Shown here: piece by piece, positions 30,697-38,862 of the stretch | Position numbering within the stretch: the first letter of the stretch is position 1 | Layout: every line of letters starts with the position of its first letter | DNA from: Oscillospiraceae bacterium | GTDB lineage: Bacteria; Bacillota; Clostridia; Oscillospirales; Oscillospiraceae | Direction: 5' to 3' | Length of the DNA stretch: 64,000 nt | Assembly: GCA_017445875.1 (NCBI GenBank) | Contig: JAFSRZ010000048.1 | Coordinates: forward strand, 1-64,000 | Made by a program: the position numbers and the translations under genes | Notes under the pieces: generated by a model | Database searches by the model: none | The model's input: the letters and a program-made list of their open reading frames with translations, nothing else | What the model was told of the DNA's origin: nothing

Positions 30697-32949
30697 ATGT
30701 CCCTGATTGTCAAGGCGGGGAAGGCGGGGAAACAGTTCCTGAAGTCCGCGCACATTCTCCCGGAGGAAGTCCCGCATATCAGTTACACGCGGCGCATTGA
30801 GCGCGTCAGGACGCCGGAACGTATCTGCGCCATGACCTTTGACGACGGCCCCATGGATTTACCCGCCGCGCCCGACCAGTTCCACGGACGCGCACTGACA
30901 GATTTAATCCTTGACGCCCTCGCCGAGTTCGACGCAAAAGGCACCTTTGACGTTATCGGCGACACTTCCATGAACTATCCCGACAAGCCCGGCCGGGAGG
31001 GTTCCGCCGCGTGGGGCGGTATCCGCTTCGACCACTACCCCGACATTCATCAGGACAACCGCGGCGGCGTTGTCCACAATGACCGCCTCATCCGGCGCAT
31101 ACTCGACGAGGGACACCAAATCACCAATCATGGATACCGTCATATTCTGTTCGGCAAAAAGCCCTTTGTCTACGGAAAACGCGTGCATTACGGCTCCATT
31201 CACAGCGCCGTCGGAGATTTACGCCGCCTCGATATCTGGATGAAGGAATATTATCAGTATGACATCACCATGGGACGCCCGCCGCACTATGTCGACGGTC
31301 TCAGCGGCGGCTTTACGAGTTACGACGTGTACGACCGCATGGGATACCAGTATTTAGCGGCGTCGTTCGACGGCGGCGGCTGGCTTCCGTCGGGCAAGCG
31401 CGGCAAGGACGCCTTGGAGGCCGAAATTTTAGCCATGACAAATCCCATCCGGGACGCGCTGTTACAAGACCCTGACTTTTTCTGTGGACAAATCATCTTC
31501 CAGAAAGACGGCTACAACATGTCGCGGCGAACCCCTGTCGCGTGGGGACTGCCTCTGCAATTGGAAATCCTGCACCAGTACGGATACCGCGTTGTGACAG
31601 TCGCCGAACTGATGGAGGAATGCCCGTTCCTTGACATCGGGCGGGAAAATCCGCTGTTCGACAAAATGGCGCGTCTGGCGAAACGGCGCGGCGTCGCCTA
31701 CTCCGATAACCGCGTCCGGCTCGAAAATCACATGACTATGGGCGAACTTGCCATGTTACTGGCTCCCAAGGACGAGGCTATCGACTTGCGCTGGGCGCGT
31801 ATGCGCCGCGACAAGCAACGTGTACACCCTTATTACGGCGCTTTGGCGTGGTGTAAGCGGGAACGCATTCTCCCGCGTGAGGCCGAACCCGACGCCCCGG
31901 TGACAGAACTCCCGGACGGCATTTTCGAGCCGACGAAAACTTTCACGCGCCGCGCCGTGTACGAGGCGTTCCGCGAGGACTGGCTGAACCAAGGCGAGTT
32001 TCAGGAGGCGGAGATACAGCGCATTCAGGAACAGTTACACGGCTGGCCTGTGCCGCCGAACGTTCCGCAAATCCCCGACACGGTGGAAACCGCTGTCGAG
32101 ACGCCCGACACGGTGGAAAGTGTCGAGACGCCCGACACGGCGGAAAGTGTCGAGACGCCGGAAACCGCGCCGGAAGTTATCGAACTGCCGGAAAGTATCG
32201 GGGAAGCGGAACCCGTGTCGGACGCGACGGAAGAAGTAGCGGAACCGGACGATATCCCCCCTCTGTCGCCTGACGGCGACATCTCCCCCCAAGGGGGGGC
32301 GACAAGTACGCCGCCGGAACCCGTCGCGGAAGCTGTCGAGACGCCGGAACTTGTGCCGGAAATCGTCGAAGAAGCGGTACCTGTGCCGGAAATCGTCGAA
32401 GAAGCGGAACCCGTGCCGGAAGTCGTCGAGACGCCGGAACCTGTGCCGGAAGTTGTCGAGACGCCGGAAACTGTGCCGGAAATCGTCGAAGAAGCGGAAC
32501 CCGTGCCGGAAGCTGTCGAGACGCCGGAACTTGTGCCGGAAGTTGTCGAGACGCCGGAACCTGTGCCGGAAGTCGTCGAGACGCCGGAACCTGTGCCGGA
32601 AGTCGTCGAAGAAGCGGAACCCGTGCCGGAAGTTGTCGAGACGCCGGAAACTGTGCCGGAAGTTGTCGAGACGCCGGAAACTGTGCCGGAAGCTGTCGAG
32701 ACGCCGGAACCTGTGCCGGAAGTCGTCGAGGAACCGGAAACTGTGCCGGAACCCGAACCCGCCGGGACGCTTACAGAAGCGTTGTACGTACACGCTTTGG
32801 AGGAAGTCTACACGGAGGATTCCGGCGACGTACACAAAATCCGCAATCTGCCTCATGTGGAGGATATCCCGCATGTCGACGGCATTCCGCAAATTGTGGA
32901 AAAGCCTCTGACCATTGAAGATTTGTTTCCCCCAGAGGAAGATATATAA
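30697..32949 (+). CDS. NodB-type polysaccharide deacetylase with a long Pro/Glu/Val repeat region
   Basis: A 750-residue protein. About residues 45-330 are a NodB (carbohydrate esterase 4) domain with motif 1 MTFDDGP and motif 2 TNHGYRH. A helical region follows (about 330-455), then an acidic region with 14 tandem ten-residue repeats of the type VPEVVETPEP, and a short C-terminal tail. CE4 enzymes usually N-deacetylate exported polysaccharides, but no signal peptide or anchor is visible. A 51-bp fragment of repeat family A is fused in frame ahead of the repeats. ATG 30697 has GAGGAG at 8 bases. Confidence 0.82.
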   Translation: MSLIVKAGKAGKQFLKSAHILPEEVPHISYTRRIERVRTPERICAMTFDDGPMDLPAAPDQFHGRALTDLILDALAEFDAKGTFDVIGDTSMNYPDKPGREGSAAWGGIRFDHYPDIHQDNRGGVVHNDRLIRRILDEGHQITNHGYRHILFGKKPFVYGKRVHYGSIHSAVGDLRRLDIWMKEYYQYDITMGRPPHYVDGLSGGFTSYDVYDRMGYQYLAASFDGGGWLPSGKRGKDALEAEILAMTNPIRDALLQDPDFFCGQIIFQKDGYNMSRRTPVAWGLPLQLEILHQYGYRVVTVAELMEECPFLDIGRENPLFDKMARLAKRRGVAYSDNRVRLENHMTMGELAMLLAPKDEAIDLRWARMRRDKQRVHPYYGALAWCKRERILPREAEPDAPVTELPDGIFEPTKTFTRRAVYEAFREDWLNQGEFQEAEIQRIQEQLHGWPVPPNVPQIPDTVETAVETPDTVESVETPDTAESVETPETAPEVIELPESIGEAEPVSDATEEVAEPDDIPPLSPDGDISPQGGATSTPPEPVAEAVETPELVPEIVEEAVPVPEIVEEAEPVPEVVETPEPVPEVVETPETVPEIVEEAEPVPEAVETPELVPEVVETPEPVPEVVETPEPVPEVVEEAEPVPEVVETPETVPEVVETPETVPEAVETPEPVPEVVEEPETVPEPEPAGTLTEALYVHALEEVYTEDSGDVHKIRNLPHVEDIPHVDGIPQIVEKPLTIEDLFPPEEDI
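32256..32306 (+). repeat. In-frame fragment of repeat family A inside the deacetylase gene
   Basis: 51 bases (17 codons) matching the right half of family A: CCCCCTCTGTCGCC, the hairpin TCGCCTGACGGCGA, then TCTCCCCCCAAGGGGGGG and CGACAAG. It is read as PPLSPDGDISPQGGATS, the same frame that other copies would give if translated. No stop or frameshift results. Confidence 0.85.
32323..32742 (+). repeat. 14 tandem 30-bp coding repeats
   Basis: Exactly 14 units of 30 bases encode ten-residue repeats alternating between VPEVVETPEP-like and VPEIVEEAEP-like forms. Nucleotide identity between units is very high (for example GTGCCGGAAGTCGTCGAGAC recurs), so recent expansion or gene conversion is likely. 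Confidence 0.92.
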
Positions 32950-32968
32950 AGCACAGAAAGGAATTTAC

Positions 32969-33604
32969 ATGCGGCTGGAACTCGAACATTTTACCATTGA
33001 CGGCGCGTACGGCTGGCGTCAGGACTGGTTTCCAAGCTGGTTTATGCGTCTGGGCGGCTGTGCCGCCGTCACGGCCTGCGACGCGTGCGTGTACTTCGCG
33101 CTCCGCTTCGGGAGGCGTGACCTGTTGCCGGTCCCATTCGACCCCGCGCAAATCACGCGACAAAATTACCTGCTTCTGTCCGAACGCGTCAAGCCGTTCC
33201 TGCACCCGCGCATTATGGGCATTGACCGCCTCGAAATCTATCAGGACGGTTTCGGGCGCTACCTCAAAAATATCCACGCGTCGGAACTGTGTATCGACGC
33301 CCTCCGCGGCGACGCCGATTATCTCAAAGCCGCCGCCGCCGTCCGTCAGCAGATACAGACACAGTACCCGATACCGTTTCTGTTACTGCGGCACCAGTCC
33401 TCGGAGTTCGACAACTACGAGTGGCACTGGTTCCTGCTCATGGGCTACGACGAAACCCCCAACAGGTTTCTTGTACAGGCCGTCACGTACGGCGCGGCGC
33501 GCTGGCTCGACTTTCAAAAGCTGTGGGACACCGGTAAACAGCAAAAGGGCGGCATGATTTTATTTTCCATGCCCGAAGCGGAGACCACGCCCAAGGCCGA
33601 ATAA
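32969..33604 (+). CDS. C39-like / papain-fold protein (putative)
   Basis: A 211-residue protein that I cannot place firmly. A Cys in LGGCAAVTACD (Cys31) and a His followed by a strand and GYDE (NYEWHWFLLMGYDE, His153, Asp161) are arranged as in C39-like peptidase-fold proteins, where Cys, His and Asp form the triad. No signal peptide. ATG 32969 has AAAGGA upstream; the longer frame is ignored. It follows the deacetylase by 19 bases and ends in a good terminator, so it is the last gene of the operon. Catalytic activity is inference. Confidence 0.55.
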   Translation: MRLELEHFTIDGAYGWRQDWFPSWFMRLGGCAAVTACDACVYFALRFGRRDLLPVPFDPAQITRQNYLLLSERVKPFLHPRIMGIDRLEIYQDGFGRYLKNIHASELCIDALRGDADYLKAAAAVRQQIQTQYPIPFLLLRHQSSEFDNYEWHWFLLMGYDETPNRFLVQAVTYGAARWLDFQKLWDTGKQQKGGMILFSMPEAETTPKAE

Positions 33605-33607
33605 CGA

Positions 33608-33632
33608 ACGCCCTCCCGAAACGGGAGGGCGT
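33608..33632. terminator. Bidirectional terminator of the four-gene operon and yczE-like gene
   Basis: ACGCCCTCCCG and CGGGAGGGCGT form an 11-bp stem with a 3-base loop between two convergent genes. Confidence 0.85.
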
Positions 33633-33638
33633 CATATT

Positions 33639-34289
33639 TCAGCGTTCGAGCAGAGGCCGCGACACTTTCCGGTTAAAGAAGTCAATCAGCGGCCCCGTGA
33701 AAAACGCCGTGATAATCGTGCCAACACCAATCATCCCCGCCGGACGGAACCCCAACAGCGCGAAACCCAGTCCCACACACAACAAGTCGGTGGCAATCCG
33801 CAGGAAGCGGAACGGAAAACGGGTACGCTTATCGAGTGTCAGCGCCCAGACATCGTACGTCGACACGCCCAAGTCGGACGTAATGTACAGCGAACCCGCC
33901 AGACACAGAAACGGTATCGCAATCAAGAGCATGACAAGCCGCGCCGCCGTCGACGGGTCAGGGAACAGAAATTCAAAAAAGGCTTGCGCGTACTGCGCCA
34001 CGTAGCCCAGAAACAGCATGTTGACCACGGTGCCGAGGCCGATATAGTGCCGGTCTGCAACGAACATGCCCAGTAACAGTACGGCGTTCAGAATGGTGTA
34101 GAGTGTGCCGAAGGACAGCGGAATCACGGAATCCAGTCCGGCACACAGGACTTGGAACGGGTCAACGCCCATCCGCGACACCTTGAACAGTCCCACAAGG
34201 ACGCCGTTGAGCAGTACGCCGCTGACCGTCATGACAATGCGCCGCCGCATTTTCGGCGCGGACAGCAGTTTCGACAGCTTTTCTTTCAT
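33639..34289 (-). CDS. YczE/YitT-type integral membrane protein
   Basis: A 216-residue membrane protein with five or six predicted helices, matching the YczE/YyaS group (COG2364). The typical GLFKVSRMGVDPFQV and LGVSTYDVWALTL segments are present, forming an internal repeat. Function in the family is not established. It lies 48 bases after the GGDEF gene on the minus strand and may be cotranscribed with it and the Na/Pi symporter. Confidence 0.8.
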   Translation of the reverse strand: MKEKLSKLLSAPKMRRRIVMTVSGVLLNGVLVGLFKVSRMGVDPFQVLCAGLDSVIPLSFGTLYTILNAVLLLGMFVADRHYIGLGTVVNMLFLGYVAQYAQAFFEFLFPDPSTAARLVMLLIAIPFLCLAGSLYITSDLGVSTYDVWALTLDKRTRFPFRFLRIATDLLCVGLGFALLGFRPAGMIGVGTIITAFFTGPLIDFFNRKVSRPLLER

Positions 34290-34337
34290 GTGATGTCTCC
34301 TTACTTTGCGCTGACGTTCGCAATGAACTGTAAATTG

Positions 34338-35984
34338 TCAAGAACGGGAATGCAAGCCTTCTGTCCGCCGCGCCATTTTGCGGCCGCGCTTGTTCTCGTA
34401 CATGAGTTTATCGGCGCGGCGCACGACATCGCTTACAAGGCAGTCATTTTCCGGGTCAAAGGCGTCGATTCCCAAGGACACATGTACCTCCTCCCACGGC
34501 GCGCCCGCCGCCGCGCAGACTTCCGCGCACTGTTTCTCAAACCGGCTCATAAGTTCCGCCCGGTTCTCGTAATCCTCATTCTGTATGACCACCGTGAACT
34601 CGTCGCCGCCCGTCCGGAATACCGGACTGTGTTTGAATACGCGGCAAATCAAATTCGTGGCGGTTTTCAGGTAGATATCGCCCTTGTCGTGTCCGTACTG
34701 GTCGTTAATGGCTTTGAGGTTGTCGCAGTCGAACACGCCCACGGCAAAGCACAACTTCTCATCGGGATTGTTGATACGCGCCTGCAAGTCGCGGGTATAG
34801 ATGTCGAACGCGCCCTTGTTGTGAACGGATGTCAGCGCGTCGGCGTAGGCCATGTCGTTCAGGTCGCTGATGTAGGTTTTGAGATAGCGGATTAACTGCC
34901 GGAAAGTTTGTGTCAGGATTCCGACCTCGTCGTTTCTGTTGTAATCCAACTCGAAATCATAGTTACCGGCGTTGACCTCCTTGGCGGCCTCGGTGAGTTT
35001 GCCAAGGGGCGCGGTAATCTGGTCTGTAAACTGCGTCGTCATGATGATAAAGACCACCAGCAGAAACACCGACGCCGAAAAATTGTCATAAATCATGTTC
35101 TGCCATTCGTTGTTGATTTCGGACACGGGAACGGTCACATTCAGTCTCATGCCGTTGCTGAGCGGAAGCCAGACGGCCTGTTTTTTCACGCCGTCATAGG
35201 TGTACTGGATGTAAATTTCCTCACTGAGCAGTCCGTAAGGGGTTTTGGGCCTGTTTTCGCCGGTCAGCTTCACAACGTCTATGCGCGGGTGATAGATAAT
35301 GTTGCCGTCGGCGTCGTTGATAAAGGCGTAACCATTTTCGTAGAGGCGGATATTGTCGACCTGTTCGGACATGGTGGAATAGTCGATTTCGATGCCCACC
35401 ACGCCCACAAATACGCCGTTCCAGTAAATCGGGACATTGTAGGAAATAACCCGCACATTGAGATTATCCGTGACATAGGGCGGAAGCCAGATGGCCTTTC
35501 CGGTCGCCTTCGGAACCGTGAACCAGACAAGCGCGGACGTGTCCCCGGTGTCATAGAGTGTGATGTCCGTCACCTCGTGTTCCTGAAAACCGCCCTCGTC
35601 CGACTTGATGTACCAGAAGCCTTTCACGGTGTCGGAAATGGCGGGGTCAACGCGGTAATAGTAAGTCAGGACGCCGATGGTACGGCTTGCGGTTTTCCCG
35701 AAAATCGCGCTGGCGCGGCTCATGTGGCTTTCGAGCTGGTCAGCCTCCAAGCCGGTCAAGTCGGCCTCCACGAAGGCGGCGACCATTTCCACGGACTGCT
35801 GCACACTCCCGAAGTAGGAATCCAGATTCTTTTCCCCGGTCTCGCAGAGCAGAAGCAGCATTTGTTTGGAACTGCTGTCGCCGAAATTCTTGATGGCGAA
35901 AACGCCGAAAATGGTCGAAATACTCATGGCGGCGACAATCGCGCATACCGTCAGCAACGTAATTTTGGTTCGTATCGAGTACAT
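34338..35984 (-). CDS. Membrane diguanylate cyclase with extracytoplasmic Cache domain
   Basis: A 548-residue protein: N-terminal membrane helix (about 10-30), an outer dCache-type sensor domain (about 35-275), a second helix (about 290-310), a HAMP-like segment (ITAPLGKLTEAAKEVNAGNYDF) and a C-terminal GGDEF domain with an intact GGDEF motif. It should make c-di-GMP in response to an external ligand. The RxxD inhibitory site five residues before GGDEF is absent, so product inhibition at that site is unlikely. It lies 32 bases after the Na/Pi symporter gene. Confidence 0.9.
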   Translation of the reverse strand: MYSIRTKITLLTVCAIVAAMSISTIFGVFAIKNFGDSSSKQMLLLLCETGEKNLDSYFGSVQQSVEMVAAFVEADLTGLEADQLESHMSRASAIFGKTASRTIGVLTYYYRVDPAISDTVKGFWYIKSDEGGFQEHEVTDITLYDTGDTSALVWFTVPKATGKAIWLPPYVTDNLNVRVISYNVPIYWNGVFVGVVGIEIDYSTMSEQVDNIRLYENGYAFINDADGNIIYHPRIDVVKLTGENRPKTPYGLLSEEIYIQYTYDGVKKQAVWLPLSNGMRLNVTVPVSEINNEWQNMIYDNFSASVFLLVVFIIMTTQFTDQITAPLGKLTEAAKEVNAGNYDFELDYNRNDEVGILTQTFRQLIRYLKTYISDLNDMAYADALTSVHNKGAFDIYTRDLQARINNPDEKLCFAVGVFDCDNLKAINDQYGHDKGDIYLKTATNLICRVFKHSPVFRTGGDEFTVVIQNEDYENRAELMSRFEKQCAEVCAAAGAPWEEVHVSLGIDAFDPENDCLVSDVVRRADKLMYENKRGRKMARRTEGLHSRS

Positions 35985-36016
35985 AGCAGTGACCTTTCTA
36001 TAAATCTATCGCACGC

Positions 36017-37840
36017 TTACGGGTGGCGCTTTTCGGCGACGGCGGGAATTTTGGACAGTTCCCGGAAATAGAGGTCATGCGCGGCGTCGAAGAGCGCGTT
36101 GTAGTCCTTGTCCCCGCCGGAACGCATGTTTTCGTAATACAAATGCTCATGGTCGGCGAGTGTCGGACGCACCCGAACCACCGTCGCCACGCCGACATTG
36201 GAACAGGTCGCGGCGATACGCTTCATGTCAATCATCAGCCCCGTGAAGCTGGCGTTTGCGTACATCTGACATACCCCGGTGCGCATACGCTCCAAGTGAC
36301 GCTTTTTGAGTGTGTTAATGACTTCTCCGGCTACTTGTACATTGGGCTCAATCTCATACGCGGCCTTGATACTCCGCTTGCGGAAAGCCTCTTCTGTGAG
36401 GTCTAAAATATGTCCGATAGACTTTTCCAGAATCTGGAGTTCCCGTCTGGCCTCCGGGGTGTACTCCGCGTGATGTTTCGACAAGTCCGCGGCGTTGTTG
36501 GCAATGCTGACGGCGTGGTCTCCGAGTTGCTCAAACTCCGTGATAACCTTGTAATACTGGTCGAGAATCCGCACATGGTATTCGTTCTGCAAATGCGGCA
36601 ACAGTTCCATAGTGTAGTGACTGAGGCGGTCTGTCATGCGGTCAATGGCGTCCTCCTCCGTGAGAATGTCCTTGTGTACGGTCTCGTCGTAGTCGTCGAG
36701 CAGGCGGAAGGCGTGTTCGATATTGCGCCGGGCGATTGTAAACATGGTCATCATGAGATTGTAGCAACTCCGCAGGGCAAGCGCCGGCGTGTCGAAGAAT
36801 ACCGGGTTCAGCGCGTCCAACTGCTCCTGATACTTTTCCTTTTTGCCGGGGGCGTCCGGGATAATCCGGCGGCTCAGGCTTTCAAAAACCCTAATCATGG
36901 GGAACAGGCACACGGCGGAAGTCAGATTAAAGACCGTGTTCGTGTTGGCGATGATACCGGAATTAACCGTTTGATTCCAGAGGCCGTCCAGCAGTCCGAG
37001 ACGGTGGACGACCGTCACGCCCACGAGTACCACGACCGTCTTGCCGAAGTTGAACATAATATTGACAATGCCCACGCGCCGGGCGTCAGTCTCCGCGCCG
37101 ATAGAGCAGACAATCGCCGTTGTCACGCAGTCGCCGAGATAGATTCCGACAATCACCGCGTAAATGGCCTTAAATGTCAGCAGTCCCGACGCCGAAAACG
37201 CCTGTAAAATGCCCACGGTCGCCGAGGAACTCTGTAGCACGAACGCCACGCCCGCGCCGGTCACGTAGCCCAGAAACGGATTGGAACCCAGCCGCGAAAA
37301 CATGCCCTCAATGATACCCGATTCCGACAGCGTGTGTACGGAACCGGTCATGTTGAGCAGTCCCGAAAACAGAATGCCGAACCCGATTGCGATTCCGCCG
37401 ACGGATTGCGCGTTCCTGACGCGTCCGCTCATCAGAACGACCATGCCAATAATTAACGCGACGGGGGCGAGTGTCGACGGCTGAAGCAGTCGCAGCCACG
37501 ACGCCCCGCCGGAGGCGTTGAGGTCGAGCAGACGGATAATTTGCCCGGTGACAGTCGTGCCGACGTTCGCGCCGATGATAATGCCCAGTGACTGATGTAA
37601 AGTCAGGATACCCGCGCCGACAAGGCCGGCGGTAATGACAATGGTTGCCGTGGAGGACTGAATCAGCGCCGTAACCAGTACGCCCAGCACAAAAGCCTTG
37701 ACAGGATTGTTTGTCACCTGTTCCATGGCGACTTTGAGCGTGCCGGAGGAACTCCCTTTCAGGGAATCGCCCATCAGGCGCATGCCGTACAGAAACATAG
37801 CCAGTCCGCCCAACAGGGACAGTATGTCAAATGGATTCAT
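36017..37840 (-). CDS. Na+/phosphate symporter (NptA/YjbB type) with PhoU domain
   Basis: A 607-residue protein. Residues about 1-310 hold two inverted Na/Pi-cotransporter repeats with the QSSTAT and QSSSAT motifs and GANVGTT; residues about 340-590 form a cytoplasmic PhoU-like helical domain. The family takes up or exports phosphate with sodium and the PhoU part is thought to regulate it. Full length. It heads a possible operon with the GGDEF protein and the YczE-like protein. Confidence 0.92.
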   Translation of the reverse strand: MNPFDILSLLGGLAMFLYGMRLMGDSLKGSSSGTLKVAMEQVTNNPVKAFVLGVLVTALIQSSTATIVITAGLVGAGILTLHQSLGIIIGANVGTTVTGQIIRLLDLNASGGASWLRLLQPSTLAPVALIIGMVVLMSGRVRNAQSVGGIAIGFGILFSGLLNMTGSVHTLSESGIIEGMFSRLGSNPFLGYVTGAGVAFVLQSSSATVGILQAFSASGLLTFKAIYAVIVGIYLGDCVTTAIVCSIGAETDARRVGIVNIMFNFGKTVVVLVGVTVVHRLGLLDGLWNQTVNSGIIANTNTVFNLTSAVCLFPMIRVFESLSRRIIPDAPGKKEKYQEQLDALNPVFFDTPALALRSCYNLMMTMFTIARRNIEHAFRLLDDYDETVHKDILTEEDAIDRMTDRLSHYTMELLPHLQNEYHVRILDQYYKVITEFEQLGDHAVSIANNAADLSKHHAEYTPEARRELQILEKSIGHILDLTEEAFRKRSIKAAYEIEPNVQVAGEVINTLKKRHLERMRTGVCQMYANASFTGLMIDMKRIAATCSNVGVATVVRVRPTLADHEHLYYENMRSGGDKDYNALFDAAHDLYFRELSKIPAVAEKRHP

Positions 37841-37890
37841 TGATACACCTCGTTTCTTGCGGAAGATGTGTCAGGTACAGAGACAGTCCT

Positions 37891-37919
37891 ATTATAATCT
37901 GTCAGGCGCGGAAAAACAA
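37891..37919 (-). promoter_or_regulatory. Promoter for the Na/Pi symporter operon
   Basis: Minus strand TTGTTT, 17 bases, TATAAT. GACAG and CTGTC lie on either side of the -10 (about 37885-37906) as a possible inverted-repeat operator. Confidence 0.6.
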
Positions 37920-38007
37920 TCCTGTTTTCTCTTACAAGATATGTCAGATTTCGCGTGATATCGCACAAAGCGGAACAGGCCGCCCGCGCACGGGACAGCC
38001 TGTAAAA

Positions 38008-38607
38008 TTAATCCGCTTCCAGACGCCGCTTCCGCTGAATCCAGTTATCCAGAAACGCCATTTGCTCCGCCGTGTGGAACCAGTGTTCCCCGCCCTCCAT
38101 GACAGTCACATCCGCCCCGGTACGCGCCGCGAAGGCGCGTATTGTGTCCGGCGACTGCAAGTTATCGTTCGCGCCGCACAGAATCGAAGTCGGCACATGC
38201 CACGAAACCGGGTGCCGCCGAACCCATGTCAGATACTCCCATGACAGCGTCTCGCCGAAACTCGTTTCTATGGTACCCTGTTCCATCAAATCGCGTTCCG
38301 TGACGCCCGCCCACTGTAACATGTCGGTAATGAGCCGTTCCATGTCCACAACGGGCGATATGAAGTACGCCCTCTCAATCGGCGTATCGCCGAGCGCGTG
38401 CATGGCGAAGAACGCCCCGATACTGTTCGCCACAACGATACTATGGTCATGTTCCGCGAAACGCCGGAACTCGTCCCGCGCCTCCCAAGGCGTCCGCGAC
38501 CCGTACTCCAAGCCGGTCACGTCGCAGTCCGGGAACAGCGGCCTGTAATGTTCGGCCTCCGCCGCCGCGCCGCCCTTCCCGTGAATGTAAAGCAAGCCTT
38601 TTCTCAT
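38008..38607 (-). CDS. Alpha/beta hydrolase
   Basis: A 199-residue small alpha/beta hydrolase. The oxyanion HGKGG loop comes early, the nucleophile elbow is NSIGA (Ser in place of GxSxG with Asn first), the acid is in CGANDNL and the catalytic His in EGGEHWF. It resembles RBBP9/YdeN-type serine hydrolases. The ATG at 38607 is favoured over the longer frame because GGGGAA precedes it and the usual strand 1 begins right after. Substrate unknown. Transcribed alone. Confidence 0.82.
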   Translation of the reverse strand: MRKGLLYIHGKGGAAAEAEHYRPLFPDCDVTGLEYGSRTPWEARDEFRRFAEHDHSIVVANSIGAFFAMHALGDTPIERAYFISPVVDMERLITDMLQWAGVTERDLMEQGTIETSFGETLSWEYLTWVRRHPVSWHVPTSILCGANDNLQSPDTIRAFAARTGADVTVMEGGEHWFHTAEQMAFLDNWIQRKRRLEAD

Positions 38608-38643
38608 GTCTGATTCCCCGTAAAGTGCAAATAGTGTCGTACA

Positions 38644-38704
38644 GGTATCGTGTACAGTGCAAGTGATACCGTGCAAGTATAGCACACCGGGCGGCGGATT
38701 GCAA
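38644..38704 (-). promoter_or_regulatory. Promoter and inverted repeat upstream of the hydrolase gene
   Basis: Minus strand TTGCAA, 17 bases, TATACT (38676-38704). Just downstream lies GGTATC...GATACC with a 15-base middle (38644-38670), and CTTGCAC recurs several times. This could be an operator or a leader hairpin. Confidence 0.6.
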
Positions 38705-38765
38705 GGCGTTCCCGTGTACACGGTTTCTTGGCAAGATTCGTTTTTCCCATTCCGTCACTCCGTGA

Positions 38766-38790
38766 CACCTCCCCCGCACGGCGGCGGGGG
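38766..38790. repeat. Fragment of repeat family B
   Basis: ACCTCCCCCGCACGGCGG followed by CGGGGGA matches the central hairpin of family B copies at 23951, 43091 and 52481, here isolated and slightly expanded in the loop. Confidence 0.6.
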
Positions 38791-38862
38791 AAATTAAACC
38801 TTTACGCCGCGCAGACCGGAATTTCACAGCGTACACCGGGGCGGTCAACCGCCCCGATACCG

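Noticed and set aside
32035..32892. Long minus-strand frame of 285 codons opposite the deacetylase gene
   Set aside because: It is a shadow of the 30-bp repeats (FRHSFRRLDNF pattern) and has no ribosome binding site or homology.
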